59,188 bases of DNA, taken from the NCBI GenBank assembly GCA_019155205.2, contig JAHNZQ020003149.1, positions 918,348 through 977,535 on the forward strand, given 5' to 3'. Origin of the DNA: Gracilaria vermiculophylla. Taxonomy: Eukaryota; Rhodophyta; Florideophyceae; Gracilariales; Gracilariaceae. Below, in pieces: positions 45,364 through 53,136 of the stretch (position 1 is its first letter; each line of letters starts with the position of its first letter). Below the pieces are notes generated by a model, which was not told where the DNA came from, did not search any database, and was given only the letters and a program-made list of their open reading frames with translations. The translations under genes were made by a program, and so were the position numbers.

Positions 45364-45437
<74 letters not shown>

Positions 45438-45867
45438 GGTAGTTGTGGGATTTGGGCGGGGCGAAGAAACTCTCCGCGGGAGGAAGGTAAAAAGTGCACG
45501 AAAACATACACGAGCGCATTTGCGCGCTAGCGCTGCGGCGGCGAGGCGGGGGGGCGGGGCTGTTTGTGAGCGCGGCGGGCGCGGCTCAGTGAGTGGGGCG
45601 CTCTCCACGGCTGCCAGCGGGGAGGGCTGGAGACGCGCCACGTGAAGCGCGGCGGCGGCGGCGGCGTCGGCGGCGTGGGCGGCGTGGGCGGCGTCGACGG
45701 CGTGGGCGGCGTGGGCGGCGTGGGCGGCGGAGAAGGCGCGCAATAAAAGGCGGCGGCGGCGGGCGCTGGAAAGTGGAAGGGCGCATGGGCGGAATGGCGG
45801 TGGACTCATTTTACGGTGCCAAAAATACGGTTAAGCGGCGGCACGCAGCGCGCACGCGCGCGGCGCC
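44890..45867. other. Spacer with G-runs and GGCGGCGTG repeats
   Basis: Contains the bZIP upstream region, the homopolymer block listed separately, and at about 45654-45731 a nine-base repeat GGCGGCGTG in several copies. No gene: the apparent poly-Pro or poly-Gly frames are read-through of the G run. Confidence 0.5.
45319..45436. repeat. Extreme poly-G block (runs of 22, 12 and 72 G)
   Basis: G runs lie at 45319-45340 (22), 45346-45357 (12) and 45365-45436 (72). The longest is uninterrupted on the plus strand. Such DNA can form stacked G-quadruplexes and is hard to copy and sequence, so the stated length may not be exact. It sits between the bZIP promoter and the 3' end of the carbonic anhydrase gene. 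Confidence 0.9.
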
Positions 45868-46509
45868 TCACTCGTCCAGCACCGCCACCTGGCCGGACGC
45901 AATGTCGTACACGGCGCCCACGAGCTTGACGGCGTCGGCGGCGGCGGCGGCGGCCACGACGGGGTTGGCGGCCAGCTCGCGCACGGCGTTGCGCACGTTG
46001 TGCTCCACGGCGGCGCGCTCGTCGTTGCACACGTGCCGCACGCCGGTGGAGATGCGCCCGATGTGGCGCGCCAGGCTGCTGTCGCCCATGTCGGAGCCGC
46101 GCGCGACGGCGGTGGCGGCGGCCACCGCGCCGCACTTGCTGTGCCCCAGCACGATGACGACGCTGGCGCGCAGCGCGTGCACGGCGAACTCCACGCTGGC
46201 GCTCACCGACTGCTCCCACGTCACGTTGCCGGCGTTGCGGATGACGAACAGCTCGCCCAGCGCGGCGCGGAAGATGTACTCGGGGCTGACGCGCGAGTCG
46301 GCGCACGTGATGACCACCGTGTGCGGCGCCTGGCCCTTGTCGGCCAGGTGCGTGCGCAGCGCGGGGCTGGCGGCGGCGGCGGGCACGGGCTCGCCGGCGA
46401 CGAAGGCGGCGTTGGCGGCCAGCAGCTTGCGCAGCACGGCGTCGGGCGCGGAGGGCTTGGCGGCGGGCGCGGCGGGCGCGGCGGGCGCGGACTGCGTTCT
46501 GGCGCTCAT
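45868..46509 (-). CDS. Beta-carbonic anhydrase
   Basis: 213 residues from the ATG at 46509. Zinc ligands are all present: C69 and D71 in CADSRVSPEYIF (with R73 of the Asp-Arg dyad), then H123 and C126 in GHSKCGA. RNAGNVTWEQSVSASVEFAV is also typical. The length suits a plain beta-class subunit of the bacterial/plant type. It interconverts CO2 and bicarbonate, relevant to carbon concentration in an alga. The N-terminus is Ala/Pro-rich without a strong presequence, so location is open. The open frame continues far upstream in GC-rich DNA without stop codons, which I regard as chance; MSARTQSAP is the only sensible start. Confidence 0.92.
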   Translation of the reverse strand: MSARTQSAPAAPAAPAAKPSAPDAVLRKLLAANAAFVAGEPVPAAAASPALRTHLADKGQAPHTVVITCADSRVSPEYIFRAALGELFVIRNAGNVTWEQSVSASVEFAVHALRASVVIVLGHSKCGAVAAATAVARGSDMGDSSLARHIGRISTGVRHVCNDERAAVEHNVRNAVRELAANPVVAAAAAADAVKLVGAVYDIASGQVAVLDE

Positions 46510-47870
46510 GTCGGGCGGCGGGCGGGGGGGCGGGTGCGAGAGGCGCGGCGCGATGCGCGGGCGGGCGGGCGCGGCGCGGCGGAGAGGCGGCGGCGCGGCG
46601 GTGGGAGCGGGGCGGCGGAGGGCGGCGGGGCGGAGGGCAGCGGGGCGGAGGGCGGCGGGGCAGAGGGCGGTGCGCGCGGAGGGCGGGGGGGGCGGCTGGA
46701 GGCGGCGCGTGCGCGGCGACGCGCGGCGCTTATGTAGGCGCGTCGGCGGCGGGGGCGGCGGCGGCGGGAGGTGGTACGGCGGCGGCGGCGAGAGCGGGGC
46801 GCACGCGGGGGCAAAGGCGGGCGGCGCGCGATGGAACATGGCGGCGGGCAACACGCAACGGGCGCGGCGCTTTGCGCGACCGACGCAACCAACGGAAGCG
46901 CGGCGGCGGGCAGCGACGGGCGGCGATGCGCAGGCGGCGCAACGCGGCGGCGGCGCGCCAAATGGGCGCGGTGCGCGCTGGCGGCGGCGGCGGCAGCGGC
47001 GCGGCGGCGCGGCGGCGCGGCGGCGCGGCGCGGGCCGCGGCCAGCTGGCGGCGCGCGTGTGGGCGCGCGCGGCGCGCCGCGCCACGTGCGGCGCGGCGGT
47101 TGGCGCGCGCGCCGCGGCGGTTGGCGCGCGCGGCGCGGCGCTCTGCGCGCGGCGCCTGCGCCTCGCGGCCGCGGCCGCGAGGCGCCGGGGCGCTTGCGCA
47201 AAGGCGCGCGTTCCACCGCCACCGCCGCGCTCGCGAGAGCGCCGCGCACTCGCGACCGCCCCGCGCCGCCGCCCCCGCCGCTGGGTGGCTCCGCGTCTCC
47301 GCGCCGCCGCCGTTAGCACGCCGCTCCGCGCCGCGCGCCGCGCGCCGCCGCCGCTCGTGGCTGCCTCCGCGCCCCTCGCCGCGCGCCGCGCGCCGCCGCC
47401 GCTCGTGGCGGGCTCCACGTCCCGCGTCCCCGCGGCGCCGCCGTTGATATCAAGCTGCGCGCCCCGCGGCGCCGCCGCCAATGCGTGGCTGTGCGCCGCG
47501 CGCCGCCTCCGTCGCGCGTCCCGCCCCGTCGCCGTCGCATCCCCCCACCCGCCCCGTCCAATTCTTGCCACGCACGCGGCCGCCCCCGCGCGCACCGCTG
47601 ACGCGCTGCCACGCGGCCGCACGCCCAGCAGTCACACGCGTACGCGTGGCCGCGTCCACACGTGCCCACAACCACACTGCTTGCGCCGCGGTCTCCCCTT
47701 GGGAGGCGCGAGCTCTCGTCGCGCCTGACGACTGTTCGCGGGATGGATAGCCTGCGACATTCAGCCTGTACACTCTAGCTAAAACTACAACAAAAATATC
47801 TCTGGTCTGCTTGCCGCTGGTCTGCTTGCCGCGAGCTATAATGTTATCAGCTGTTCAAAGCTAGTTTTCT
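46510..47870. other. Very GC-rich spacer with local tandem repeats
   Basis: No recognisable gene in 1.36 kb; a sampled line at 47041 is 88% G+C. Upstream of the carbonic anhydrase start (about 46610-46670) an 18-base unit like GGCGGCGGGGCGGAGGGC is repeated about three times with variation. At about 47329-47410 a segment carrying GCCGCCGCCGCTCGTGGC is duplicated. At 47802-47831 the 15-mer CTGGTCTGCTTGCCG is tandemly doubled. A CACACGTGCCC stretch near 47665 resembles the G-box array on the other side of the dehydrogenase gene. Confidence 0.45.
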
Positions 47871-48605
47871 CTAGCGTTGTTGCACATCACCAGCAGGCAT
47901 GATGTTCATAATCGGAATACGGACATGGGGAGGGGATGTAGCAACAAACACAGCTGCACGGGCAATGTCCTCGGCAAGCAAGAGCTTTCCATTCTCGCGA
48001 ACTTGCTCAAGCACGTCCTGATCCCAATCATTCAACAAGGGCGTTTCGACAGGTCCGGGCGCCAAAACACTTACACGCACACCCGTGTTTGCAATATCCT
48101 CGGCCAGCGAATGTGCAAAGTTGTGAACCGCAGCCTTGGCTCCACTGTACACCGGGCAAATACCAAAGGGCTTCATGCCAGCAACCGAACCGGTAAACAT
48201 GATATCGCCGCTGCCCTGCGCAACCAATTTCGGCAATACCGCCTTGGTCGTCTTGAACACCGAGTTCACGGTCACATTCATCATCTCGTCCCATTCCTTG
48301 CTGTCGCCGTTGATGACACTGCCGCCAACAAAACTTCCGGCATTGGGACAAAAAATATCCAAGCCACCGGCCATATCCAAAATGGTGTCCGCCATGGTCA
48401 AAACGTCTTCATCGTTGGTTACATCAATGGAGCAAGGAATCGCGTTGTCACCCAATCTGTCGCAAACCTTGTTGAGCTTGTCGATGCTGCGACCCATCAA
48501 AACAACCTTGGCACCCTCGCCAATGAACGCTTGAGCAACAGCCAAACCGATACCTTGCGATGCACCGGTGATAGCAGCAACTTTTCCAACCAAACTAGTA
48601 ATCAT
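47871..48605 (-). CDS. Classical short-chain dehydrogenase/reductase
   Basis: 244 residues from the ATG at 48605, which gives the usual SDR start (MITSLVGKVAAITGASQGIG). An upstream in-frame ATG at 48662 would add 19 residues. Motifs: TGASQGIG at 13-20 for the dinucleotide, NAG at 88-90, N114, catalytic S140, Y153 and K157 (PVYSGAKAAV), and PGPVETPLL. R39 after the second strand suggests NADP(H). The substrate is unknown. A sampled coding line is about 55% G+C while its flanks reach 80-88%, so the gene stands out from its surroundings; recent transfer or insertion is possible. It is divergent from uS15. Confidence 0.88.
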   Translation of the reverse strand: MITSLVGKVAAITGASQGIGLAVAQAFIGEGAKVVLMGRSIDKLNKVCDRLGDNAIPCSIDVTNDEDVLTMADTILDMAGGLDIFCPNAGSFVGGSVINGDSKEWDEMMNVTVNSVFKTTKAVLPKLVAQGSGDIMFTGSVAGMKPFGICPVYSGAKAAVHNFAHSLAEDIANTGVRVSVLAPGPVETPLLNDWDQDVLEQVRENGKLLLAEDIARAAVFVATSPPHVRIPIMNIMPAGDVQQR

Positions 48606-49248
48606 TGTTGTTATTGCAATTTCGATTTTTATGAGATCAGTTAGTGAGTAGAGTGAGCACATACGTTATGCTCGTGTGGTCACGCTGTGTCCTCACATGT
48701 GTGTTTGTTGTTACCGCCGTTTCGTAGCGATCATTCCACTTTTGGCTATTCCCATGCAAAACACGCGTTCGCGTGGCCGCGTGCGCACGTGGTTGCCTCC
48801 CACCCGCGGTGCGCAACCGTGGCAACGTGCACACGTGGTTCCAACCACTCCACTCTACTTGCACCACCGTGGCGCGTACGCGTGGCCGCTTGCACACGTG
48901 GTTACCACCAACGCCTTGCGCAGCCGTGGCCGTGTGCGCACGTGCTTGGCGCCAACGCGCTGCGCAACCGTGCCCACGTGCACACGTGGTTGCCACCCAC
49001 GCCCTGCGCAGACGTGGCCGCGTGCGCACGTGCTTGGCGCCAACGCGTTGCGCAACCGTGGCCGCGTGCACACGTGGTTGCAACCACCGCACGTACAACA
49101 GCAGCGCGCATGTACACGTGCGCTTGCTGTGAGCGCTCGTGGCGGCGCGGCGATGGCGAGGCGGCGAGCACACGATAGCAGCGGCGGCGGCGGCGGCGGC
49201 AGTCGGTGACGGTGGCGACGGAGGCGCGGCGCGACAACGGCGCGGGAC
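48606..49248. promoter_or_regulatory. Divergent promoter region of SDR and uS15
   Basis: 643 bases between two start codons pointing apart. Most of it is the 44-base CACGTG array listed next; close to uS15 is a (GGC)n run near 49184-49200. Regulation of both genes by the array is inferred from position only. Confidence 0.5.
48771..49130. repeat. 44-base tandem array carrying nine CACGTG sites
   Basis: CACGTG occurs at 48786, 48832, 48895, 48939, 48975, 48983, 49027, 49071 and 49115. From 48895 the main series (48895, 48939, 48983, 49027, 49071, 49115) is spaced exactly 44 bases; the two leftmost gaps are 46 and 63. Typical unit parts are CGTGGCCGCGTGCGCACGTG and CTTGGCGCCAACGCGTTGCG, then CAAC. 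Units alternate between a GCGCACGTGCTTGG form and a GCACACGTGGTTGC form, hinting at an 88-base higher-order repeat. Because 44 is not a multiple of three, the repeat is open in several frames and produces long false ORFs with repeated peptides. Confidence 0.85.
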
Positions 49249-49836
49249 ATGTTGCGCGTGGGCCGAGCGCGTTGCGGCGCGGCGCTGGGCGCGCTCGCCG
49301 CCGCTGCCGGCGGCGCCGGCGTGCGACGCGCCGCGGCCACGGCGGCGTGCAGCGCATCCAGCGCATCCAGCGCATCCAGCGCGTCGGCGGCGCGCACGAC
49401 GATCCTGTCGCACGCCGTGGACGAGGCGCGCTCGGACGCGCACCGGCGCGTGGCGGCCGCGCTGTCGCTGCGCAACGCGTCGCGCGGCGAGGCGCGGCGC
49501 GCGCGCAAGGCGCACATCGTGCAGCGCTTCGGGCGCGCGCCCAACGACACGGGCGGCGCGGGCGTGCAGATCGCGCTGCTCACGGACCGCATCCGCGACG
49601 GCACGCAGCACGTGGTGCGCCACGCGCAGGACCGCATGGGGCGCCGCCGCCTCGTCATGCTGGTGGCCAAGCGCCGCCGCCTCATGCAGTACCTGCTGCG
49701 CACCGACGCCGACGCGTACATGCGCCTGGTGCGCCGCCTCGAGCTGCGCCCCAACTCCGTCTTCAGCAACGACCGCCCGCTGGGCGCGCGAAAGACGCCC
49801 GCCCCCACGCTGCTCTCGCCGCGCGCGCGCCAGTAA
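49249..49836 (+). CDS. Organellar ribosomal protein uS15
   Basis: 195 residues from an ATG. The C-terminal half matches bacterial-type S15: IVQRFGRAPNDTGGAGVQIA, ALLTDRIRDGTQHVVRHAQD, then RRRLVMLVAKRRRLMQYLLR and YMRLVRRLELRP. The first 60 residues are Ala/Arg-rich with a short (SAS)n repeat, an organelle presequence; mitochondrial targeting is the likelier option. uS15 binds the central domain of small-subunit rRNA. The Ser-Ala repeat is coded by AGCGCATCC units. Its 3' flank begins with an A run, then the 19-base tandem array. Confidence 0.87.
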   Translation: MLRVGRARCGAALGALAAAAGGAGVRRAAATAACSASSASSASSASAARTTILSHAVDEARSDAHRRVAAALSLRNASRGEARRARKAHIVQRFGRAPNDTGGAGVQIALLTDRIRDGTQHVVRHAQDRMGRRRLVMLVAKRRRLMQYLLRTDADAYMRLVRRLELRPNSVFSNDRPLGARKTPAPTLLSPRARQ

Positions 49837-49897
49837 AAAAAAAAACGCACACCGCTGCCACAACAACAAAACCACCGACGCCGCCGCGTCAGCCGCT

Positions 49898-50068
49898 GCG
49901 CCGCGTCGGCCGGTCAGCGCCGCGTCGGCCGGTCAGCGCCGCGTCGGCCGGTCAGCGCATCGTCGGCCGGTCAGCGCCGCGTCGGCCGGTCAGCGCATCG
50001 TCGGCCGGTCAGCGCCGCGTCGGCCGTTCAGCGCATCGTCGGCCGGTCAGCGCCGCGTCGGCCGGTCA
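49898..50068. repeat. Nine copies of a 19-base tandem repeat
   Basis: Unit GCGCCGCGTCGGCCGGTCA repeated nine times without gaps. Copies 1, 2, 3, 5, 7 and 9 read GCGCCG; copies 4, 6 and 8 read GCGCAT, so from copy 3 on the two variants strictly alternate, implying expansion by a 38-base dimer. Copy 7 has one further change (GTTCA). It lies just downstream of uS15, probably in or beyond its 3' untranslated region. Confidence 0.92.
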
Positions 50069-50558
50069 GCGCGCACCGGAAAGGAGCAGCGGGCGGCGGC
50101 GCGCAAATATCGGCGCGCGCGCCGACCAATCGGCGCGCTGCGGGCGCGCGCGCGCGCGCGCAAGATTCGCGCGCCTTGGCAGCCGCGCGATTCGGCGAGT
50201 TGCGCCGTGCGCGCGGCAGCCGTCAATCTCGGCGCGCGCGGCGCCGCCGCTGCTTCCACGCGCGCCGCCTTGCCGGCGCCCGCCGTGCGTACGCGATTGC
50301 GCGCTCGCGCGCGCCGCCGTTCCCTCCATCTTGTTCGCGCTGTGCAATCGCCGTTTTCCGGCTCCAGCGCCGGCCGATGACGTGATACATAACGTTGTCT
50401 CCGATGTTGTGCTCTGTTGCGCCCCCACTCCGCTCTTATCACACTCGCGCCCTCCACCAATAACATACAGAGAAGTAAAGTACAATCGACTCCATTTCAC
50501 AAATCGTGTTACAATACAAGTAAAAAATACAAAAGTAATATACAGCTCACACACAAGT

Positions 50559-50678
50559 AAAAGTACAATAAAAAAATTACAAGCTTCTGTACCATACAAC
50601 TTTTCACATCTCCAACGCAAAAGTACAATAAAAAAATTACAAGCTTCTGTACCATACAACTTTTCACATCTCCAACGT
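50559..50678. repeat. Nearly perfect 60-base tandem duplication
   Basis: Two adjacent 60-base units, 50559-50618 and 50619-50678, differ only at the last bases. Each begins AAAAGTACAATAAAAAAATT and contains AAGCTTCTGTACCATACAAC. AT-rich, located just past the RSH stop codon; the copies may both lie in the RSH 3' untranslated region. Confidence 0.9.
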
Positions 50679-50804
50679 CCAAAAAAGCCCAAGTCGTTAC
50701 ACGTCAAAATACATTCACCGACACCCGCAACTATACAGCACGCCCCTCTCCCCCCACCCCCCCCCGGCCCCGAAACCTCGATCGCGTCCCTGTCATCGCC
50801 ACCG

Positions 50805-52676
50805 TCAGGTCTCGGGCAGCGCGGAGATGAAGCGCACAATGTCGTTCATCTCTAGCCTCTGAGTCAGCGGCGCCACCGATCCGTTCACCACTGCGATGGC
50901 ACCCAACGTGGCAACCCCCAGTCCGTGCGCAAGGTCCATTAGCGTCGACCCCACGGCAAGCCCATACAGCTGCCCGGCCGCCCTCACAATCACACGGCTC
51001 GCCTGGATCGCCGACGCCATGCACGTCACGTACCCCCGCCTCACTTCGCCGTACCCGTCATCGTACCACCGCGTGCGAGAAAGGGCGATTTGTCTGCTAG
51101 ACAGCGTGCTCAGTCGCTCGTTGGACGCCATGGGCACGCGTTGCGCCTCCACCGCCTTCATCTTGATGTACATCGTTTGCGGGAGCCTGGTGTTGCTGCT
51201 GTTATGGTTGTTGTTATGGTTGTTGTACAGGTGAGAGTTGCAGCTGCTCACGCGAGAACCGCCGCGCCCCTCTTGAGGCCTGTGCACCCTGCCACACCCA
51301 GAGCCCTCAACGGACGAGCCAGCCGCCGCCTTGCGCTGCGCCGCCCCAGCCGCGCTATCGCTGTGCTCGCCCGCGTGCTCCTTGTACATCCAATGCGCCG
51401 CGGCGCCGAATTCAGCCACATGATGCATCTTCTCGCTGCGCACCTGAATCTCCAGCGGCGTAGAGCTCTGCGGCGGCACCACCGTGAGGTGCAGGCTGCG
51501 GTAGCCGTTGCGCTTGGGGCGCGCAATGTAGTCCTTGGCGCGCGCCTCAATGGTGTCATAGTGGTGGCGAATGACGTCGGCCACGGCGCGGCACGCGGCC
51601 TGCTCCGACGCGTCGTCGGCGCGTTTGGGCTGCACAATGACGCGCAGCGCGAGCAGGTCGTAGATCTGGCACACGTTCTTGCCGCATCGCGTCATCTTGC
51701 GGTGCACCGAGTACAGCCCCTTGACGCGGCCCTTGATGGTGACGGAGCGCACGAGCGTGCGCACGGCGGACGACTTGGTGAGCACGCGCTCCAAAAACCC
51801 CTTGTTGCGCGCCAGCGTGGTCTGGCACTCACGCCGACGCTCGCCCACCAGGCGGCGCACCATGTGGTAGCTCTCCGGCTGCAGGTACATGAACGCGTGC
51901 TCCTCGAGCTCGCTCTGCGCATGCCAGATGCCCAGCTGGTTGGCCAGCGGCGCGTACAGGTGCATCGTGCGGCGCGCAACGGTGATCTTGGACTGGTCGT
52001 CCGACAGCGTGTCCAGTGTGCGGATGGCCAACACGGCGCGCGCCACCTCCAGCGAGATGGCGCGCGGCTCGCCCATGGCGCCGACCAGCAGCAGCTCGCG
52101 CAGGTTACAAAACGACATGTCGGTGAAGTGCGAGTGTGCGCACAGCTGGATGGTGGTGTTGAGCTGGTTGTGGAAGTTGAGGATGCGCAGCACGTCCGGG
52201 CCGACGTGGCGCTGCACGTCGCGCGCGGTACAGCCCGGGCGCGAGATGACGTGCGTCAGCACGGCGGCGCACAGCGTGTCGCAGTCCATCTGCAGATCGG
52301 CGACGATGAGGGCGACAGTGAGGTTGTAGCGCACGAGGTGCGGGGGGGCGCCCACAGCCTCGGTGGCCAGCTGCACCGCCTTGAGCACCTTGTGGCGGTT
52401 GACAGGCCCGAGGTACAAAATGCGCTGCTCCAGCTCGCGCACGATGTGGTGCAGCGTGGAGGGGGCGACCTCGAGGGGGGACGGCTTGGCGGCGGGGCGG
52501 GGGAGGGCGGTGAGGGGGGGGACGGTGGGCGCGGTAGGCACGGTGTGGACTGTGTGGACGGGGGGATGGGGGGGCGCTGCGAGAGCGGCGGGAGAGAGGG
52601 AGGGGAGCGTGCGGCGGGGGGCGTCGCGACGGAGGCGGACGGGGGGCAGGAGGGTGACGAAGGCGGCGGCGATCAT
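50805..52676 (-). CDS. RelA/SpoT homologue, synthetase-type
   Basis: 623 residues from an ATG. The first 65 residues are Ala/Pro/Arg-rich, a likely organelle (plastid) transit peptide. The HD region is recognisable (LVRYNLTVALIVADLQMDCD) but its HD and ED residues read T141-H142 and S145-R146, so pppGpp hydrolysis should be lost. The synthetase domain is intact: GRVKGLYSVHRKM at 316-328, YDLLALRVIV, NGYRSLHLTVV, and LEIQVRS with E409. A low-complexity linker with an Asn/His run (YNNHNNNHNSSN) separates it from a C-terminal TGS domain (about 555-615). It should make (p)ppGpp from ATP and GTP/GDP in the plastid. It is divergent from the threonyl-tRNA synthetase gene. Confidence 0.9.
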   Translation of the reverse strand: MIAAAFVTLLPPVRLRRDAPRRTLPSLSPAALAAPPHPPVHTVHTVPTAPTVPPLTALPRPAAKPSPLEVAPSTLHHIVRELEQRILYLGPVNRHKVLKAVQLATEAVGAPPHLVRYNLTVALIVADLQMDCDTLCAAVLTHVISRPGCTARDVQRHVGPDVLRILNFHNQLNTTIQLCAHSHFTDMSFCNLRELLLVGAMGEPRAISLEVARAVLAIRTLDTLSDDQSKITVARRTMHLYAPLANQLGIWHAQSELEEHAFMYLQPESYHMVRRLVGERRRECQTTLARNKGFLERVLTKSSAVRTLVRSVTIKGRVKGLYSVHRKMTRCGKNVCQIYDLLALRVIVQPKRADDASEQAACRAVADVIRHHYDTIEARAKDYIARPKRNGYRSLHLTVVPPQSSTPLEIQVRSEKMHHVAEFGAAAHWMYKEHAGEHSDSAAGAAQRKAAAGSSVEGSGCGRVHRPQEGRGGSRVSSCNSHLYNNHNNNHNSSNTRLPQTMYIKMKAVEAQRVPMASNERLSTLSSRQIALSRTRWYDDGYGEVRRGYVTCMASAIQASRVIVRAAGQLYGLAVGSTLMDLAHGLGVATLGAIAVVNGSVAPLTQRLEMNDIVRFISALPET

Positions 52677-53136
52677 ATGGGGGGGGTGGGGGCGGAGGCG
52701 GGGGGAGGAGAGGATGGCTGCGACGCGGGTGGGGCTGCGCCGCGTCGGAAGGGGGCGGGCGCGGGGGCGGAGGGAGGGGCGATGCGGCAGGCGCGGGGAC
52801 GGTTATGAGGGCGATGCAGTGGAAGCTGTGCGCGTGGCGCTGCGCTGGCACGTGCGCTGGAACAGCGCCCATCAGCGCGTCATGATGGACGCTTCGCGTG
52901 CGTGTGAGCCGTGCCAGCGCCGTGCGTCAGCTTACCGCGCTTGCGCGCCGTGTTGTTGTTGCTGACGCGGCATCACTGTCACACTCGCGGCAACACTTCG
53001 CCGTGTCCGCACACGTGCACGCGCGGCGTCGTGGCCACGCGTATCCGTTGCCACGCGTGCGCGTGTCGCGGCGGCGCGCAGCGGATCTCCGCGGCGCTCA
53101 TGGCGGCGGCGCGGATGATGACGACCGTGTGCAGCG
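52677..53136. promoter_or_regulatory. Divergent promoter region of RSH and ThrRS
   Basis: 460 bases between the two start codons. The right part holds one CACGTG at 53012-53017 within CCGCACACGTGCACGCG, and nearby GTGGCCACGCGTATCCGTTG and CCACGCGTGCGCGTGTCG, which resemble the 44-base array units at 48.8-49.1 kb. No TATA box recognised. Confidence 0.4.

Larger units (their letters stand above)
49837..50804. other. Spacer between convergent uS15 and RSH genes
   Basis: Carries the 19-base array and the 60-base duplication listed separately. From about 50.38 to 50.70 kb composition falls to AT-rich, a gap in the GC island at the 3' ends of the two genes. No gene seen. Confidence 0.55.

Noticed and set aside
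45319..45436. Poly-Pro or poly-Gly protein across the G run
   Set aside because: The peptide is purely homopolymer read-through with no domain on either side.
45593..47728. A 711-codon plus-strand frame, and the 584-codon minus-strand extension at 45868-47622
   Set aside because: The plus frame is antisense to carbonic anhydrase. The minus extension upstream of 46509 is low-complexity translation of simple GC repeats, so only the segment from MSARTQ is kept.
48637..49875. A 412-codon minus frame with repeated peptides
   Set aside because: The repeated peptide is just the 44-base array read in shifting frames; it also covers the uS15 gene in antisense.
48771..50068. The 44-base and 19-base arrays as CRISPR
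   Set aside because: Units are directly abutting without unique spacers, and the host genes are eukaryotic.
51090..52808. A 572-codon plus-strand frame
   Set aside because: Antisense to the RSH gene, and composed of Arg, His, Ala and Gly without structure.
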